Below are positions 54,086 to 64,000 of a stretch of 64,000 bases of DNA, piece by piece. Origin of the DNA: Ochotona curzoniae (lineage: Eukaryota > Chordata > Mammalia > Lagomorpha > Ochotonidae); NCBI RefSeq assembly GCF_017591425.1, contig NW_024467106.1, positions 21,132,501 through 21,196,500 on the forward strand. Reading direction: 5' to 3'. How positions within the stretch are numbered: position 1 is the first letter of the stretch; every line of letters begins with the position of its first letter. Both the position numbers and the translations under genes were made by a program. Under the pieces are notes generated by a model, which worked only from the letters and a program-made list of their open reading frames with translations, was not told the origin of the DNA and ran no database searches.

Positions 54086-54086
<1 letters not shown>

Positions 54087-55235
54087 CCATTTACACAGAA
54101 TAAAAGTTTATTTATCTCATAAACATACTTGGCATCTTCTGAGATTCTTATTGCTGTGTAGTAGCATAGCAGATGGCATCATATGGTTGGAGAGCAAGAG
54201 TGATAAAGATTTCCATTTTATAACAAAGCCACTCTCATGGTAATGAAGTAATCTATTAATCGGGAATTAACCGATCTATTCATAAGACTATAGCCCTCAT
54301 GAACCAAACACCTTTCTCCCACAGATATGCCTCTTAACACTGTTACATTGAGGACCATGTTTCTAACACAGGAGTTTTGGGTGACACTTAGGAATTGTGA
54401 TAGTACCCCTATGCTGATTGCTCTCAGATTTTTTCTCTAAATGTCTGCTTTATATATGATACCTGTACACCTCCATGGTGTACACTGCAGGGTTTTAATG
54501 CATACAATAGGGAATAAATTGACAATTCAGGTTTGCAACGTTTCTTCTTTCTGCTCTTAACTGACTCACCATTGTATGAAAAACATTTAAGAATCTTGAA
54601 CATTGATTGCTAACATTTTAATCACTGAAGATGAATAACTTTCCAAAATACTTACTTAAATAGTTCTGTCATGAAATATCATGAGCTCTATTGTGTATAT
54701 CCTTAATTTCAAATGGCAGTACCTCTGTACATGGGCATTAGGGATTTTGTAAAATTTCCACTGATAAATGAGTATTGTGGAGATTCAGAGATTCAAAGAA
54801 GCAAGCTGCTCATCCTTCTCGGGGTTGGCCAGTGAATGGCACATTGGAATTTATCTCCTATTTGCATTGTTTTGGAAAAGTAAGTTCTGCAGCTTTTTAT
54901 CAGAATGAAGAATTCTTTCAGACTGATTTTACGTCTGATTTCTTTTTTTTTTTTTTGCTTGTGTATATATTTTAGCACATATTTCTCCAGTGATGGGCAT
55001 CAGACCATTTCTTGAATCAGACTGGAATGATTTTTAGAAAGTATTTTATTAGGAAAATATTATGATATAGTATATACGCATTGAATGACTGCTGAATAAA
55101 TAAATGAGTTAATTCTCTGGAAGGCTGTTAAACATGAAGAAAAGCATTTGTTTTTATTCATATTAATTTTGTCAGAAAAAGCTGACAATATAAATCCTTG
55201 CCTGCTAATTTAGGTTCCAATTTATTTGAATTTTA
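54086..55235. other. 1.1-kb interval with no landmark
   Basis: T14-15 run near 54941-54956; nothing else recognised. Confidence 0.45.
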
Positions 55236-55239
55236 ATGG

Positions 55240-55395
55240 TCATGCCACTTTAGAGACTGCAAAGTGATTTCACTTCTATTACCTTATTTGACCCTTGCAA
55301 CAATCCTATCAGCTTGAAAAGGCCAGCATGGCTTTCTCCCCTTCACAGGAGAGTGAACAAGGGCCAAGAAAGGAAAAATAAGCCTGCAGGCCCTG
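55240..55395 (-). repeat. MIR SINE fragment, antisense
   Basis: 'accttatttgacccttgcaac' followed by 'aatcctatcagcttgaaaagg' and 'ttcacaggagagtgaacaagg' tracks reversed MIR (catttaatcctcacaacaaccctatgagg ... cagatgaggaaactgagg). Confidence 0.6.
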
Positions 55396-55594
55396 TTTTG
55401 GATGGTGCCCATTGCTAGCAGCTATACCTTGCTAATTTGGGGGCAGACATCGTTATTCTGGTTTTACCTAAAGGAAACACAATTTTAGAGGTACTAGGTA
55501 GTTTATTTAGTGTAACCCAGGCCATTTGGGTTCCCAGACACAAGCTCTGTTTTTGACATGACTTGACCTATTGATCATTTTGTCATGATTCCAG

Positions 55595-55685
55595 CTCTTC
55601 CCCAGGTGAGGACATGGAGGCTCAGGAATGGCTGCCAGTGTTCTTAGCCCACACAGCTTGTAAGTGAAGCAGGCAGAAGGTCAAT
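55595..55685 (-). repeat. MIR core fragment, antisense
   Basis: 'ccaggtgaggacatggaggct' then 'agcccacacagcttgtaagtg' and 'aagcaggcagaagg' match the reversed MIR CORE (gatgaggaaactgaggct ... gtcacacagctagtaagtg). Confidence 0.55.
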
Positions 55686-55789
55686 GGCTCTTTGTCAAGG
55701 AGGCCGTTGCAAAGTGAAAATACTGAATATAGACATTTTGGCCTTCCGCATTATCAGATATAGCAAAAATAACGAGCAAAACAGTTAAC

Positions 55790-55990
55790 ATATTGACTAT
55801 GCGTTAAGTGTCGCACTGAGCATTATATGTAGATACAAATGTATAAATACAGTTTCAATAGCACCCCTATGGGGAAGATACTATTAACAATTTTTCCTTA
55901 TTCTGTAGATAATGAATGGGGACCAGAGATTCTAATTATCTATAGCCACAAAATCAGTAAAGACAGATTACATTTTTGCCATGTGTGTGA
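55790..55990 (-). repeat. MIR SINE, antisense
   Basis: 'gcgttaagtgtcgcactgagc', 'atagcacccctatggggaaga', 'tactattaacaatttttcctt' and 'gtagataatgaatggggacca' are in reversed MIR order. Confidence 0.7.
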
Positions 55991-56585
55991 GTTGTGCTCT
56001 CTGGTTGGGAGAACCTTCTCTGAGCTGCTGTGACTCTAGAGGTAGGACATTGGCGTTTGATGAGGCAGGCTGTGGAGCATCTGCCTCCCTGAGACCCAAG
56101 TTGGGGATCTAGAGGAATTCCTGACACTTAATAAACACTACGTAGTGTTTGTTAATGAAACATATATATGTCTTTAAAGTCTTGCTATGTGAGTTCATTT
56201 GCCAGTGCCTGTCTGAGATTGGAGTGTAAGGATCTTCTTTCTCCCAGTCATGTCTTCTTCATAACATATGTCCTCATTTCAAGTTTTGCCAACTATTTCT
56301 CTCTGTCATTTTCAATGACTTTATTTATTCTTCTAGAACCTTCAACATACCATGAGTACAGCAGATCAACATAATATAAATTTTCATCATTTGGCCATTA
56401 AAATTCTGCTGGTTTTCTTCCATAAGTAAAATGCCTTCTCTATGCTCAGGTGTTATATTAATATATTTTCTGTCACCTGCCAAAGTTGAAAATTACATAG
56501 TCATTTACCAGAGATCTAGTTCACGAAGCAATAGCATAAAAAAGTAGTTCCACATATATACTAGGAAGTTGCATGACAAATATTT
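55991..56585. other. mostly unassigned; possible CSINE scrap at 56045-56130
   Basis: 'ctgtggagcatctgcctccct' and 'gatctagaggaattcctgac' faintly resemble CSINE text. The rest shows nothing. Confidence 0.3.
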
Positions 56586-56589
56586 ATCT

Positions 56590-56940
56590 TACCTTTTATC
56601 CAAATAGTCAAAAATTAGCGACAATATGAATGCTGATGAACAGATGAATGGACTGGTCCATCATAGTTTATACAATGGCATATTAAATAGCAATCAAATA
56701 AAATCAATTACAGGTAAGTATAATAAAACAAAATAATTTTTAAAACATAGCATTGTGCAAAAGTAGCCAGATGCAAAAGAATACATGTCATTTGAATTCA
56801 TTTATATAAAGTTTTTAACTAGGGAGTAAGTATATTGTTCTGGGAGATATAAAATAGTGGAAAAACAATAAAGAAGAATAATGTCATTGTCATAAGGTTT
56901 GGGGAATGGGCATCACACTGAGGTGCCAGTGATTGTCTTT
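56590..56940 (+). repeat. L1 3'-region fragment, sense
   Basis: 'gaacagatgaatggactggtc', 'tttatacaatggcatattaaa', 'gtagccagatgcaaaagaata' and 'gtcatttgaattcatttatat' match the L1 stretch beginning 'caacagatgaatggataaac' through 'gccagacacaaaagg' and 'gattccatttatatg'. It lies in the opposite orientation to the large L1 at 33.8-39.8 kb. Confidence 0.75.
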
Positions 56941-58058
56941 TCACCTAGGTAATTCTTACTCAGTTAACAAGACTTCAAAAACTATCTGTAGATTTAAACC
57001 CTCTTATTGGTGTATAATAAAAAGTTTCAAAAAATTGTGGTCAAGAGAAAAAAATGAATCGCCATGTATCAACTGTTCCAGACCACTGTTGAAAACATCC
57101 CGGCTTTTTCCTTGCAGTAAAGAAGCATACTTCTAGCCCCTCATCTGCTTCATGTGTGGCTTCTGTAAAATACAATGGGCTGAGTGAGAGAAAGAATTCC
57201 AAAGATGGCTTTGGTTTAGTTGCTTTTCAGTGTTTCCTTCCTCTTTGACACCCCCTGCCATATTTGAATGAGGCACATCGAATGAACAATGAATCGACAA
57301 AGCAATATGTTTTGAATTATGCTGTGGCTTCTCTGATGCATTTCAGGTCACTAACATTTGCCAAGTTAAAGCCAAGGCAATGTTAGATCGGCCATGTCCT
57401 GCTCTTCTCTGATGACTCTTCATTTTGTGATATGATAAACAAACTAAGACTGTGGACTTCATTAATAGCTATGAATAGGGCAGGAGCATGCCTGTGTGAA
57501 GGCAGGGCCCCATTGCCACTATGTTATATAGGCAGAGAGATTGGCTAATGATGCATGGATGGACTGCCCAAAGCACTCAGCTGCCTCCACTTCCAAGACG
57601 GCTCATTGCTGCCTTGAACAACTACCCAGCTGGATGCTTGGTGTGCTCTCAGTGTGCTCCCTAGCTGACCCAAACATACATTACAATACATTTTTGTTTT
57701 ATTTGGATTGCAACATTGCCTAAACATGGTGTCCTTATATTTCTAAGAAGTGTAGAAACTGAATCAGGCTAAAGCCCTGAATAATTCATCCAGGCCACTT
57801 ATTAACATCCCCCCATTCACTCTGTTTTGGGGATCATTTGGGAGGCCTTTCCCTGGTGACCAACACTGTGCCTTGAAACATCTGCAGTTAGTATTTCTTC
57901 AAGGTCCTTGTGCCAAGGCCAGGGACCTGCCCACAAAATCCTTCTCTGTCCATCCTAAGTAGCTCTGAGTGAACAGTGCCTCGTTGTGCATATGGAACTA
58001 CAATTACATTAAAGTTGAGTAGTAGATGTTGAGTCCCTACTAATGAAACAGTGTTTGA
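56941..58058. other. 1.1-kb interval with no landmark
   Basis: Frames of 60 codons on both strands at 57541-57727 are mirror images of each other and unsupported. Confidence 0.45.
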
Positions 58059-58061
58059 AAG

Positions 58062-58355
58062 ACATATTCATTTATTTGAAAAACAGAAGTGAGAAGAGAG
58101 AAATAGCCCCTCAGAGTGCTTCCATCTGCTTGTTCATTACCCAAATGCCCACAATGACTAGGGTAGGACCAGAAGTGAGGAGTGCAGTTGAGACATTCCA
58201 CTAGGGAGGTAGAAACCCAATGCACAAGCCATAACATCTGCCTCCCAGGATCCATAGTACAGGCAAGCTGGAGTGAAGAGACAGAGCTAGGAATCAAGCC
58301 AAAGTACTCCAATGTAAGATGTAGCTTTTTTAAACCAATAGGTTAAGTACCCATC
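58062..58355 (-). mobile_element. CSINE, antisense, old
   Basis: 'cattcatttatttgaaaaaca', 'ttccatctgcttgttcattac', 'gagctaggaatcaagccaaag' and 'aaaccaataggttaagtaccc'. The middle is rearranged relative to the consensus. Confidence 0.75.
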
Positions 58356-59775
58356 TTGATAGCTTCTTTTGGTGGCAGGAGATGTAAACGCACTGAGTTT
58401 TATCTAGGTATCTTCTTTAAGGCATCATTTTTGCTACCAAGAGGGTGCTTTGAGTCTGGGAGGGGTGGGCTTCTGGTTGAATAAATGCTGTTTCAATGAA
58501 GGCTACAATTATCCTCACAAAAAAATTCAGCTAGAAGCAAGGTCAGGTGAGGGTCAAGGTGAGCGTACAAGATGTGGAAAAGAAAGGAGAGAACAGAAGC
58601 AAAGAAAACCCTTGATGCTTTCCTTTAGGGAAAAAAATCTAAACACAAATCCAGGGACATTCTAAAATATCTTTTTCTAAATTAAATGTGAATGCATTTA
58701 TAAAATGCTCTCTGCTCTGGGGGTCTCTTAATGTTCTTTCTTCTTAATAACCTGTCCTTTCAAAGATTTGATACTTTGAAATGATTACTTCCCTATACCT
58801 TCAGAACTAAAAGTGAAACATGGATGTTAGAATTCATGTAAATGTCAGAGAGCACTTCATTCTTGTTGACTCTCTGCGAAGGATATTTTTTTTTCTCGCT
58901 CATCACACTGTTATGTCAAGGCAACATGCATTGGCTCCTGTGCCTTCCACTTTTATCTTTGTATCTAGAGCTTCTAAATCTCTCTCTTCCTACCACCTTA
59001 TTTTGGGAACCTCATTTCCACCTAGTTATTCCTCTTATGTATTTCACAGATTTCGCACAGGAAACAGTCAATTCCTAAATACTGCCTACTGCCTTGCCCT
59101 CCAGTTTTCATGATCCATCACTAATTGTTTTATTGGGGAAAAAAAAAAAGTTTGTATGTTAAGGAAACTTGTTTGATTTTCATTTTCCAGGGATCTCACT
59201 TTCAGTTAAAACAGCTGAGGCTCACTTCCAGGTTCACTTTGTTGAAAACCTTTTGTTCGCTCCTCATCACCTAGATTATGATTCTAGGACCCCATCATGT
59301 GCAATACCTCCTTCTAGAGTTGTCTTTCTGTAAACTCAACCCTCTGCTTTCAGATACCGCAGACCAGAAAGCAGTCCTAAGTTTTGGGCTGCTTCCTCTG
59401 GGCACCTTCAGTTCCTTGAGAGTACCTGCATATTGAGTCTATAATCCTCCTTGGATTTAAGGAGGGGGTCAGAATTTATAAACTGTGTATAACAAGATAT
59501 CTCCGACAAAGTCCAAGGTAACCCTTTGCAATCATATCCACTAACGTTTTACGTCAAGCACATAAGTGAATCAAATAGATGTTAAATTTGCCAACTGAGT
59601 TTTTTTGACATCTAATTAGTGGAGAAAAGATCTCAAGTTTTCAAAATTTTGTTGTGCAAATTGCTCATCAGTGATAACATAACTGAAGTGCTTGTTTCTG
59701 GAAGCTGTTTCATTCTGGCTTCTTTTCCCAGTGCCCTCCTCCTTTTCCCTTGAGAACTTCATTCTGTGTTATTAG
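58356..59775. other. 1.4-kb interval with no landmark
   Basis: A11 run near 59140-59150. Two overlapping plus frames (58820-59113) have no signature. Otherwise complex, unassigned sequence. Confidence 0.45.
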
Positions 59776-59779
59776 TTCA

Positions 59780-60500
59780 ATTACTGTATGTTAAATTGTC
59801 ATTGCATATTATGTTAGATACTGAGGATACTATGATAAATTTACAGCTGGGTGTTAAAACCAGAGGCACGAGGAGGCAAAAGATAGATAAGTGGGATGTG
59901 TGTAAGGTTGGAGCTGGAAATGAGCAGTAGGAACTGCAAAGGCAAAAAGGGAGGCAGATGCCCAGCCTTGGGTGAACAATGGAACAATAAACAGTAAAGA
60001 TTCCTAAAAGTGAGATCACATGGGCTGAAGGGTTAACTGAGCTAAGAAATGGCCTGTGGAATTGAAGATACAAACAAGCGAATGTTAATCACACAAAGGA
60101 AAAGAAGCTGAGATGATAACCTGCTGGTGTCTGGGCTTCAGAGGATTGAAAGATCTGTAAGAAAGGAGGGAAGAAATGAACCTAGAGCCCAGTTAGAGAC
60201 CAGCATGTGTGCTAATGAGTGCATACATGCTTCTTCCAAGGCCGTAAGTATAGAATGGAATACTCACTGCATGGGGGAGGGACAGGGCGGGAGGTAGAGT
60301 TTGGACTTTGTTCTAGGTGTCTTAGGAAGTCCTTGGAAGGCAGTAGGCAAGTAGGTATCATGATATGGTTTAATTTTTATCAAGTTCATATGGTGTTAGG
60401 CACGAAATGGAGATCAGAGATATTAGGCAGAAAGAGGGCAAAGAAGAAATCAGGATATGTGAAACTCTACTGCGAAGAGCCATGTAAGGGGTAATTGGAG
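59780..60500 (-). repeat. L2 LINE remnant, antisense
   Basis: 'tgttagatactgaggatacta', 'tggagctggaaatgagcagta' and 'ggactttgttctaggtgtctt' with 'tgatatggtttaattttta' correspond to reversed L2 (gctaggcgctggggataca ... ctttatcctgtaggcaatggg ... gtgacatgatcagattt). Confidence 0.45.
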
Positions 60501-60547
60501 CTGCAAGATAGAAGGTAAATGAGCATGACTGTTTCAGACTTGCTTCT

Positions 60548-60550
60548 GGA

Positions 60551-60587
<37 letters not shown>

Positions 60588-60588
60588 G
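60548..60588. repeat. (GT)n-(GA)n microsatellite
   Basis: About 9 GT units passing into about 10 GA units. Confidence 0.95.
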
Positions 60589-60599
60589 AGCAAGAGAGA

Positions 60600-61185
60600 G
60601 TGCTAGTGCCAGAAATCAAGGGAACTGTGGCCACTTCGAAGCTTAGGCTATAAATATTTTCTAAATACGTAGTGCTAAACAAGTTCTTGATGCATTGAAA
60701 GCACGTGTTTCTCTTTAAGAATTATCATCCCTGGAATAATGACTTAATAACTACACAGCCTATGCATCATGTGCACTTAATGAAAGTGTTCTGAGAGGTT
60801 TTTCAACACAATTGCATTTAGAAGTAAATATTTACTTGAGAACAAGTCATTTGTGAAATTAAGTCATCTTTGAGATATACTCAAATTTTTTTGTAACTAG
60901 CAAGCAGCGTAACTGCTATGGAATTACAGCATGTGAAGCCTTTCTAACTAATTGCCTTACAAAACAGAGTTGAAAAAAAAAAGTCAGAGGCAAAACACAT
61001 TTTTCGCACCTCCACAGTATCTAGACATTGCTGAAAAGTAGGAAGTAATGACATTTAGGGCCCTTTCTGCTAACAAAACTAATCCCAAGGATTGTTGAGT
61101 AAAATGCAACCAAGCAACCTATCCCTTGCGTATACACATATCACTTTCCAAGGCCACTGGGATGGCAAATGGAATGAGCAGTGCT
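60600..61185. other. unassigned intergenic DNA
   Basis: A9-10 run near 60972; no landmark. Confidence 0.45.
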
Positions 61186-61189
61186 TTCT

Positions 61190-61444
61190 TTCCTGGAGGA
61201 GCTCCTGGGTGAGTAGGGGGAGAAAAACACACAAACAGATCACTGATAATTGGGTGTATTAAGGACACAAATAAATGCAAGATCAGGATACAGCTCTGGG
61301 AGCCCAGAGGAGTAGGAATGAACCAAAATTGGGTCAAGGGTGCCAGCTAGTGCTCTAGAGAAGACTTCGTTAAAATGGAAGTCATGATCATGAGTTTGGG
61401 AAGGTTGAGCTGGAGTCATTCACGTACAGACAGGAGATTGGCAA

Positions 61445-61500
<56 letters not shown>

Positions 61501-61960
61501 ATTGAAGGTGATAAAGGACCTAGTGGAAAATTTAGAATCACTCTGTGTGGCTGGAGCATACAGTCGTCTGACACAGGCAAGGAACTCATACAGCAACGGA
61601 TAAGATAGGAACCACAGAACTAATGGGAAATCTAGTCACAGAAGATCGTGTCAGCCATATACTAAGGGCTTTACCGTAGGGTGCCTCGGAAGGGAGTAAG
61701 CAAGGGAAAAGACATGAACAGATTTGCCTTTGACAATGATTTATCTGTTGTCCGTCCAGGGTATGTGTGTTGAAGGCCATTGTCTGGAGGCAGGAAGAAA
61801 GAACAGAAGGCTCTGTGATTCACAAATAGGCACAGTGAGGCTCCAAGAAAACTGGAGGGATTGATTGGAAAGTGAGTCCGGAAGATAAATATGATGCAAT
61901 GAAATGTGCAAAGAAGGTAAGAAAGGAGGAGGAAATGAACCCAGCTTAAATTTAGTCTGA
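61190..61960 (-). repeat. L2 LINE remnant, antisense, containing (GA)n
   Basis: 'cctggaggagctcctgggtga' and 'gctttaccgtagggtgcctcg' followed by 'gggaaaagacatgaacagatt' match reversed L2 landmarks (cttcctggaggaggtgatg ... ctttatccttagggcagtggg ... gagtgacatggtcagattt). A (GA)n at 61448-61498 has grown inside it. Confidence 0.5.
61448..61498. repeat. (GA)n microsatellite
   Basis: About 25 uninterrupted GA units; translated it gives an Arg-Glu run that is not coding. Confidence 0.97.
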
Positions 61961-63640
61961 ACACAGATGACTCAATGGTTTAACAAGCAAGCTGGCCTGC
62001 CAACAGGCTATCAGAACAAGTGGTTTCAGCCTTAAATAACTACAAAGGACAAAACAGCATGCTTGCAGGTGAAGACATTTCTTAGCATAATATCTGTGTT
62101 TCCTGTTTAGCGTTTTGGCTTGTGGAGGCACTGAGCAGGAAGCCTTGAACTTTCATTCTGGGGCAGCTGGTATGCTGAAGGAGCATAGGAGTGGAAGAAA
62201 GCAGAAAACACAATGAAGAGAGGACCAAGGCTTCTAACTGGGCAAATGGGCCACATTTCCTTGGAGGTAGAAGTGAGGGTTGGCAATGTGCTTTACTTGT
62301 CTGTAAAATGGGATGGTAAAAATTTGTCTCGACACTTTGTGTTATATAACTTTATTCAGTGACAAACTGGGTTTGGTTCCCAGGCCTCATCTCTCAACAA
62401 AGTCCTCAGGATATAGCAGGTTCCTCATGAGCTCTAGAATCAAGGAGAACAGTGCACAGTAGCAATTTGCTGTGCCTCTTAGCAATCAGTGGATAAAGCT
62501 GTTCCTTGGTATTTGTAGCATATGCATTACAGGACTTCCCACAAATACCCCAAATCTATAAATGTTCAGATCCCTGATTTAAAGTGATGGAACAATTGCA
62601 TATAACCTACCTGTAACCTTTCTTTGGCTTTACATTATGTCCAGAATTATCATATTACCCTAAAACTAGGTGAATGTTGTGTAAGTAGCAGTACTGTATT
62701 GTTTAGGAAATAATGAGAAGGACAAAAAAATATGTCTATAGAGGTTCAGTGCAAACACAATGCTTGTCCTCATCATTCAGATGTTCAGGTGTGTGGATCT
62801 GTGAATGTAGAAAATAGACAGCTATACAGAGGGATGACCGTGCTGGAAAAGTCTCCTGGAACCTCAGGATACAGCATAGATACTCATCACTGCCGTGCTT
62901 CAGAGTCTCTTGAGATTCAAACATGATAATGGAGGGAAGCAAGATGTTTGCCATAAGGAATTCCATAAATTTTGTTAAAATGGCTGACATGTTCTGGTTA
63001 GCAACTACAAATAGGGTCTATTCTTTCTATAACTCAGGAGAATAATTTGTAGGGCTCAGTTCAACTGCTTTCCTCCCATGCTGCCAATTTCTATGTACAG
63101 ACTAGACAGGGAGCTACCTCTCTCTTCCTTCTGCTTTCCTTCCCTCCCAGCCTTCCTCTTCCCACCTCCTCCTCTCATGGTTCTGCATTACCTAGACCCC
63201 TACTTCTCTCTCTCCACATAATTCCTTTTTAATACCAATAATCCTTCCCTGACCTCATCCTCAGAATGACTATATACGGGGGATCATTTCCTGCAATATC
63301 CTGCTCCTGGAACTTATTTAACAGTGCCCAGTGTGCTGCTGAGAGCCTAGAGAACTTCCCCAGATGACCATGGAAACTTAGCACTGGGGAAATCTGCCCC
63401 TTTCACAGTGTCAACTCATTCAGTGACTTTCCTCTCCATCCAGTGAAAAGAATGGGGAATGAGAAAGCAACTAAAAAACTTGATTCACAAACAGATTTTA
63501 AGATCTTGACATGTTTCTGATGAGAGAGAGGAAGTATGAAGATAGTATTCATCCAGTATGACAATTCTGCACTGGCAGCAGAAAGAGTTAGCAGTAACAC
63601 CAGCACTTTATGAAATCATGTCCTCATTTTGTTATCTGAT
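61961..63640. other. 1.7-kb interval with no landmark
   Basis: A pyrimidine-rich, non-repetitive patch lies at 63115-63175. No gene, RNA or repeat recognised; possible place for conserved non-coding sequence. Confidence 0.45.
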
Positions 63641-63725
63641 TTGAACAGTTCTGTGAATCCTACTTTATAAAGGGAGAAATGAATTCAGAAAAGATCTGTA
63701 AATGTGTCTAGTCACATAGATTGGG
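63641..63725 (-). repeat. MIR fragment, antisense
   Basis: 'aacagttctgtgaatcctact' then 'ttataaagggagaaatgaatt' and 'ctagtcacatag' fit reversed MIR (acaaccctatgaggtag ... cagatgaggaaactgag ... gtcacacag). Confidence 0.4.
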
Positions 63726-64000
63726 AGTCCTACTAATGAAACTTAAAATTCTGAAGCCAAGTCTTGCTTTCTTTTCACCATAGCAAGCTTGTAGCCACAG
63801 AGAAGGGGTGGGAGCATTCAGGAATACGGGAGTACATGAGGCCTAAGGAGCAGTTCTTCCTCCCTGTGAAGCCTTTGGTCACTAGGATTTCCTCCTCTCT
63901 GGAACCATCCCATCTTAGAAGGCCACCTTTTTCCTTGGAGCCCTTCTGGGGACTGCTCTCCTTCTCTGATGGCCCCCTCTCCAGGTCCAATACCTGACTG
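63726..64000. other. unassigned terminal sequence
   Basis: Frames of 77 (plus) and 71 (minus) codons overlap almost exactly at 63764-63997 and neither is recognisable. The GC content is slightly higher than in the preceding kilobases; it could continue into an adjacent feature beyond the window. Confidence 0.35.

Overview
This is nuclear DNA of a mammal, most likely a lagomorph and probably a pika (Ochotona). The evidence is about three dozen copies of the tRNA-derived lagomorph SINE family (CSINE / C repeat). The youngest copies carry the 'cctagcggcttaagtcc' and 'cagctccacttcccatcc' versions, which I associate with pika rather than rabbit. Older mammalian fossils accompany them: MIR, L2, L1, MaLR-type LTRs and a hAT-Charlie/MER5 element. 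Species assignment is inference from repeat diagnostics.

I find no protein-coding gene, RNA gene or exon that I can defend. Open reading frames of 60-160 codons are scattered on both strands at the density expected of non-coding DNA, and the longest lie in SINEs or simple repeats. The window reads as a gene desert or the interior of a very long intron.

Layout. 0-3.5 kb: an old L2, a 42-bp tandem duplication and unassigned sequence. 3.47-4.32 kb: the most distinctive locus, a CpG-dense 373-bp solo LTR of an IAP-like class II endogenous retrovirus (3695-4067). It has perfect 6-bp target duplications and sits inside an older CSINE. 4.4-29 kb: scattered CSINE, MIR, L2 and MaLR remnants, a MER5-like hAT fossil at 12.36 kb, a probable twin-primed L1 at 13.35-13.70 kb, a (CA)n at 25.3 kb and a 360-bp polypyrimidine tract at 28.4 kb. 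29.2-33.1 kb: unassigned A+T-rich DNA, then five CSINEs including a SINE-in-SINE nest with a (GATA)n tail. 33.8-39.85 kb: two minus-strand L1 ORF2 fragments that overlap in consensus, interrupted by younger CSINEs and 1.7 kb of other DNA. 41.3-49.6 kb: a CSINE-rich block with an inverted pair and a ~215-bp segment at 42.30 kb repeated at 49.12 kb, followed downstream by further CSINEs to 53.7 kb. 53.7-64 kb: MIR, L1 and L2 remnants and microsatellites.

No genes act together here. The functional potential visible is regulatory: the LTR keeps a recognisable set of promoter motifs, several CSINEs keep pol III A and B boxes, and some repeat-free intervals could be conserved non-coding elements. 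All of these need comparative or transcript data. Boundaries of the old repeats are by-eye estimates, accurate to roughly 10-50 bases, while boundaries set by target-site duplications are exact.
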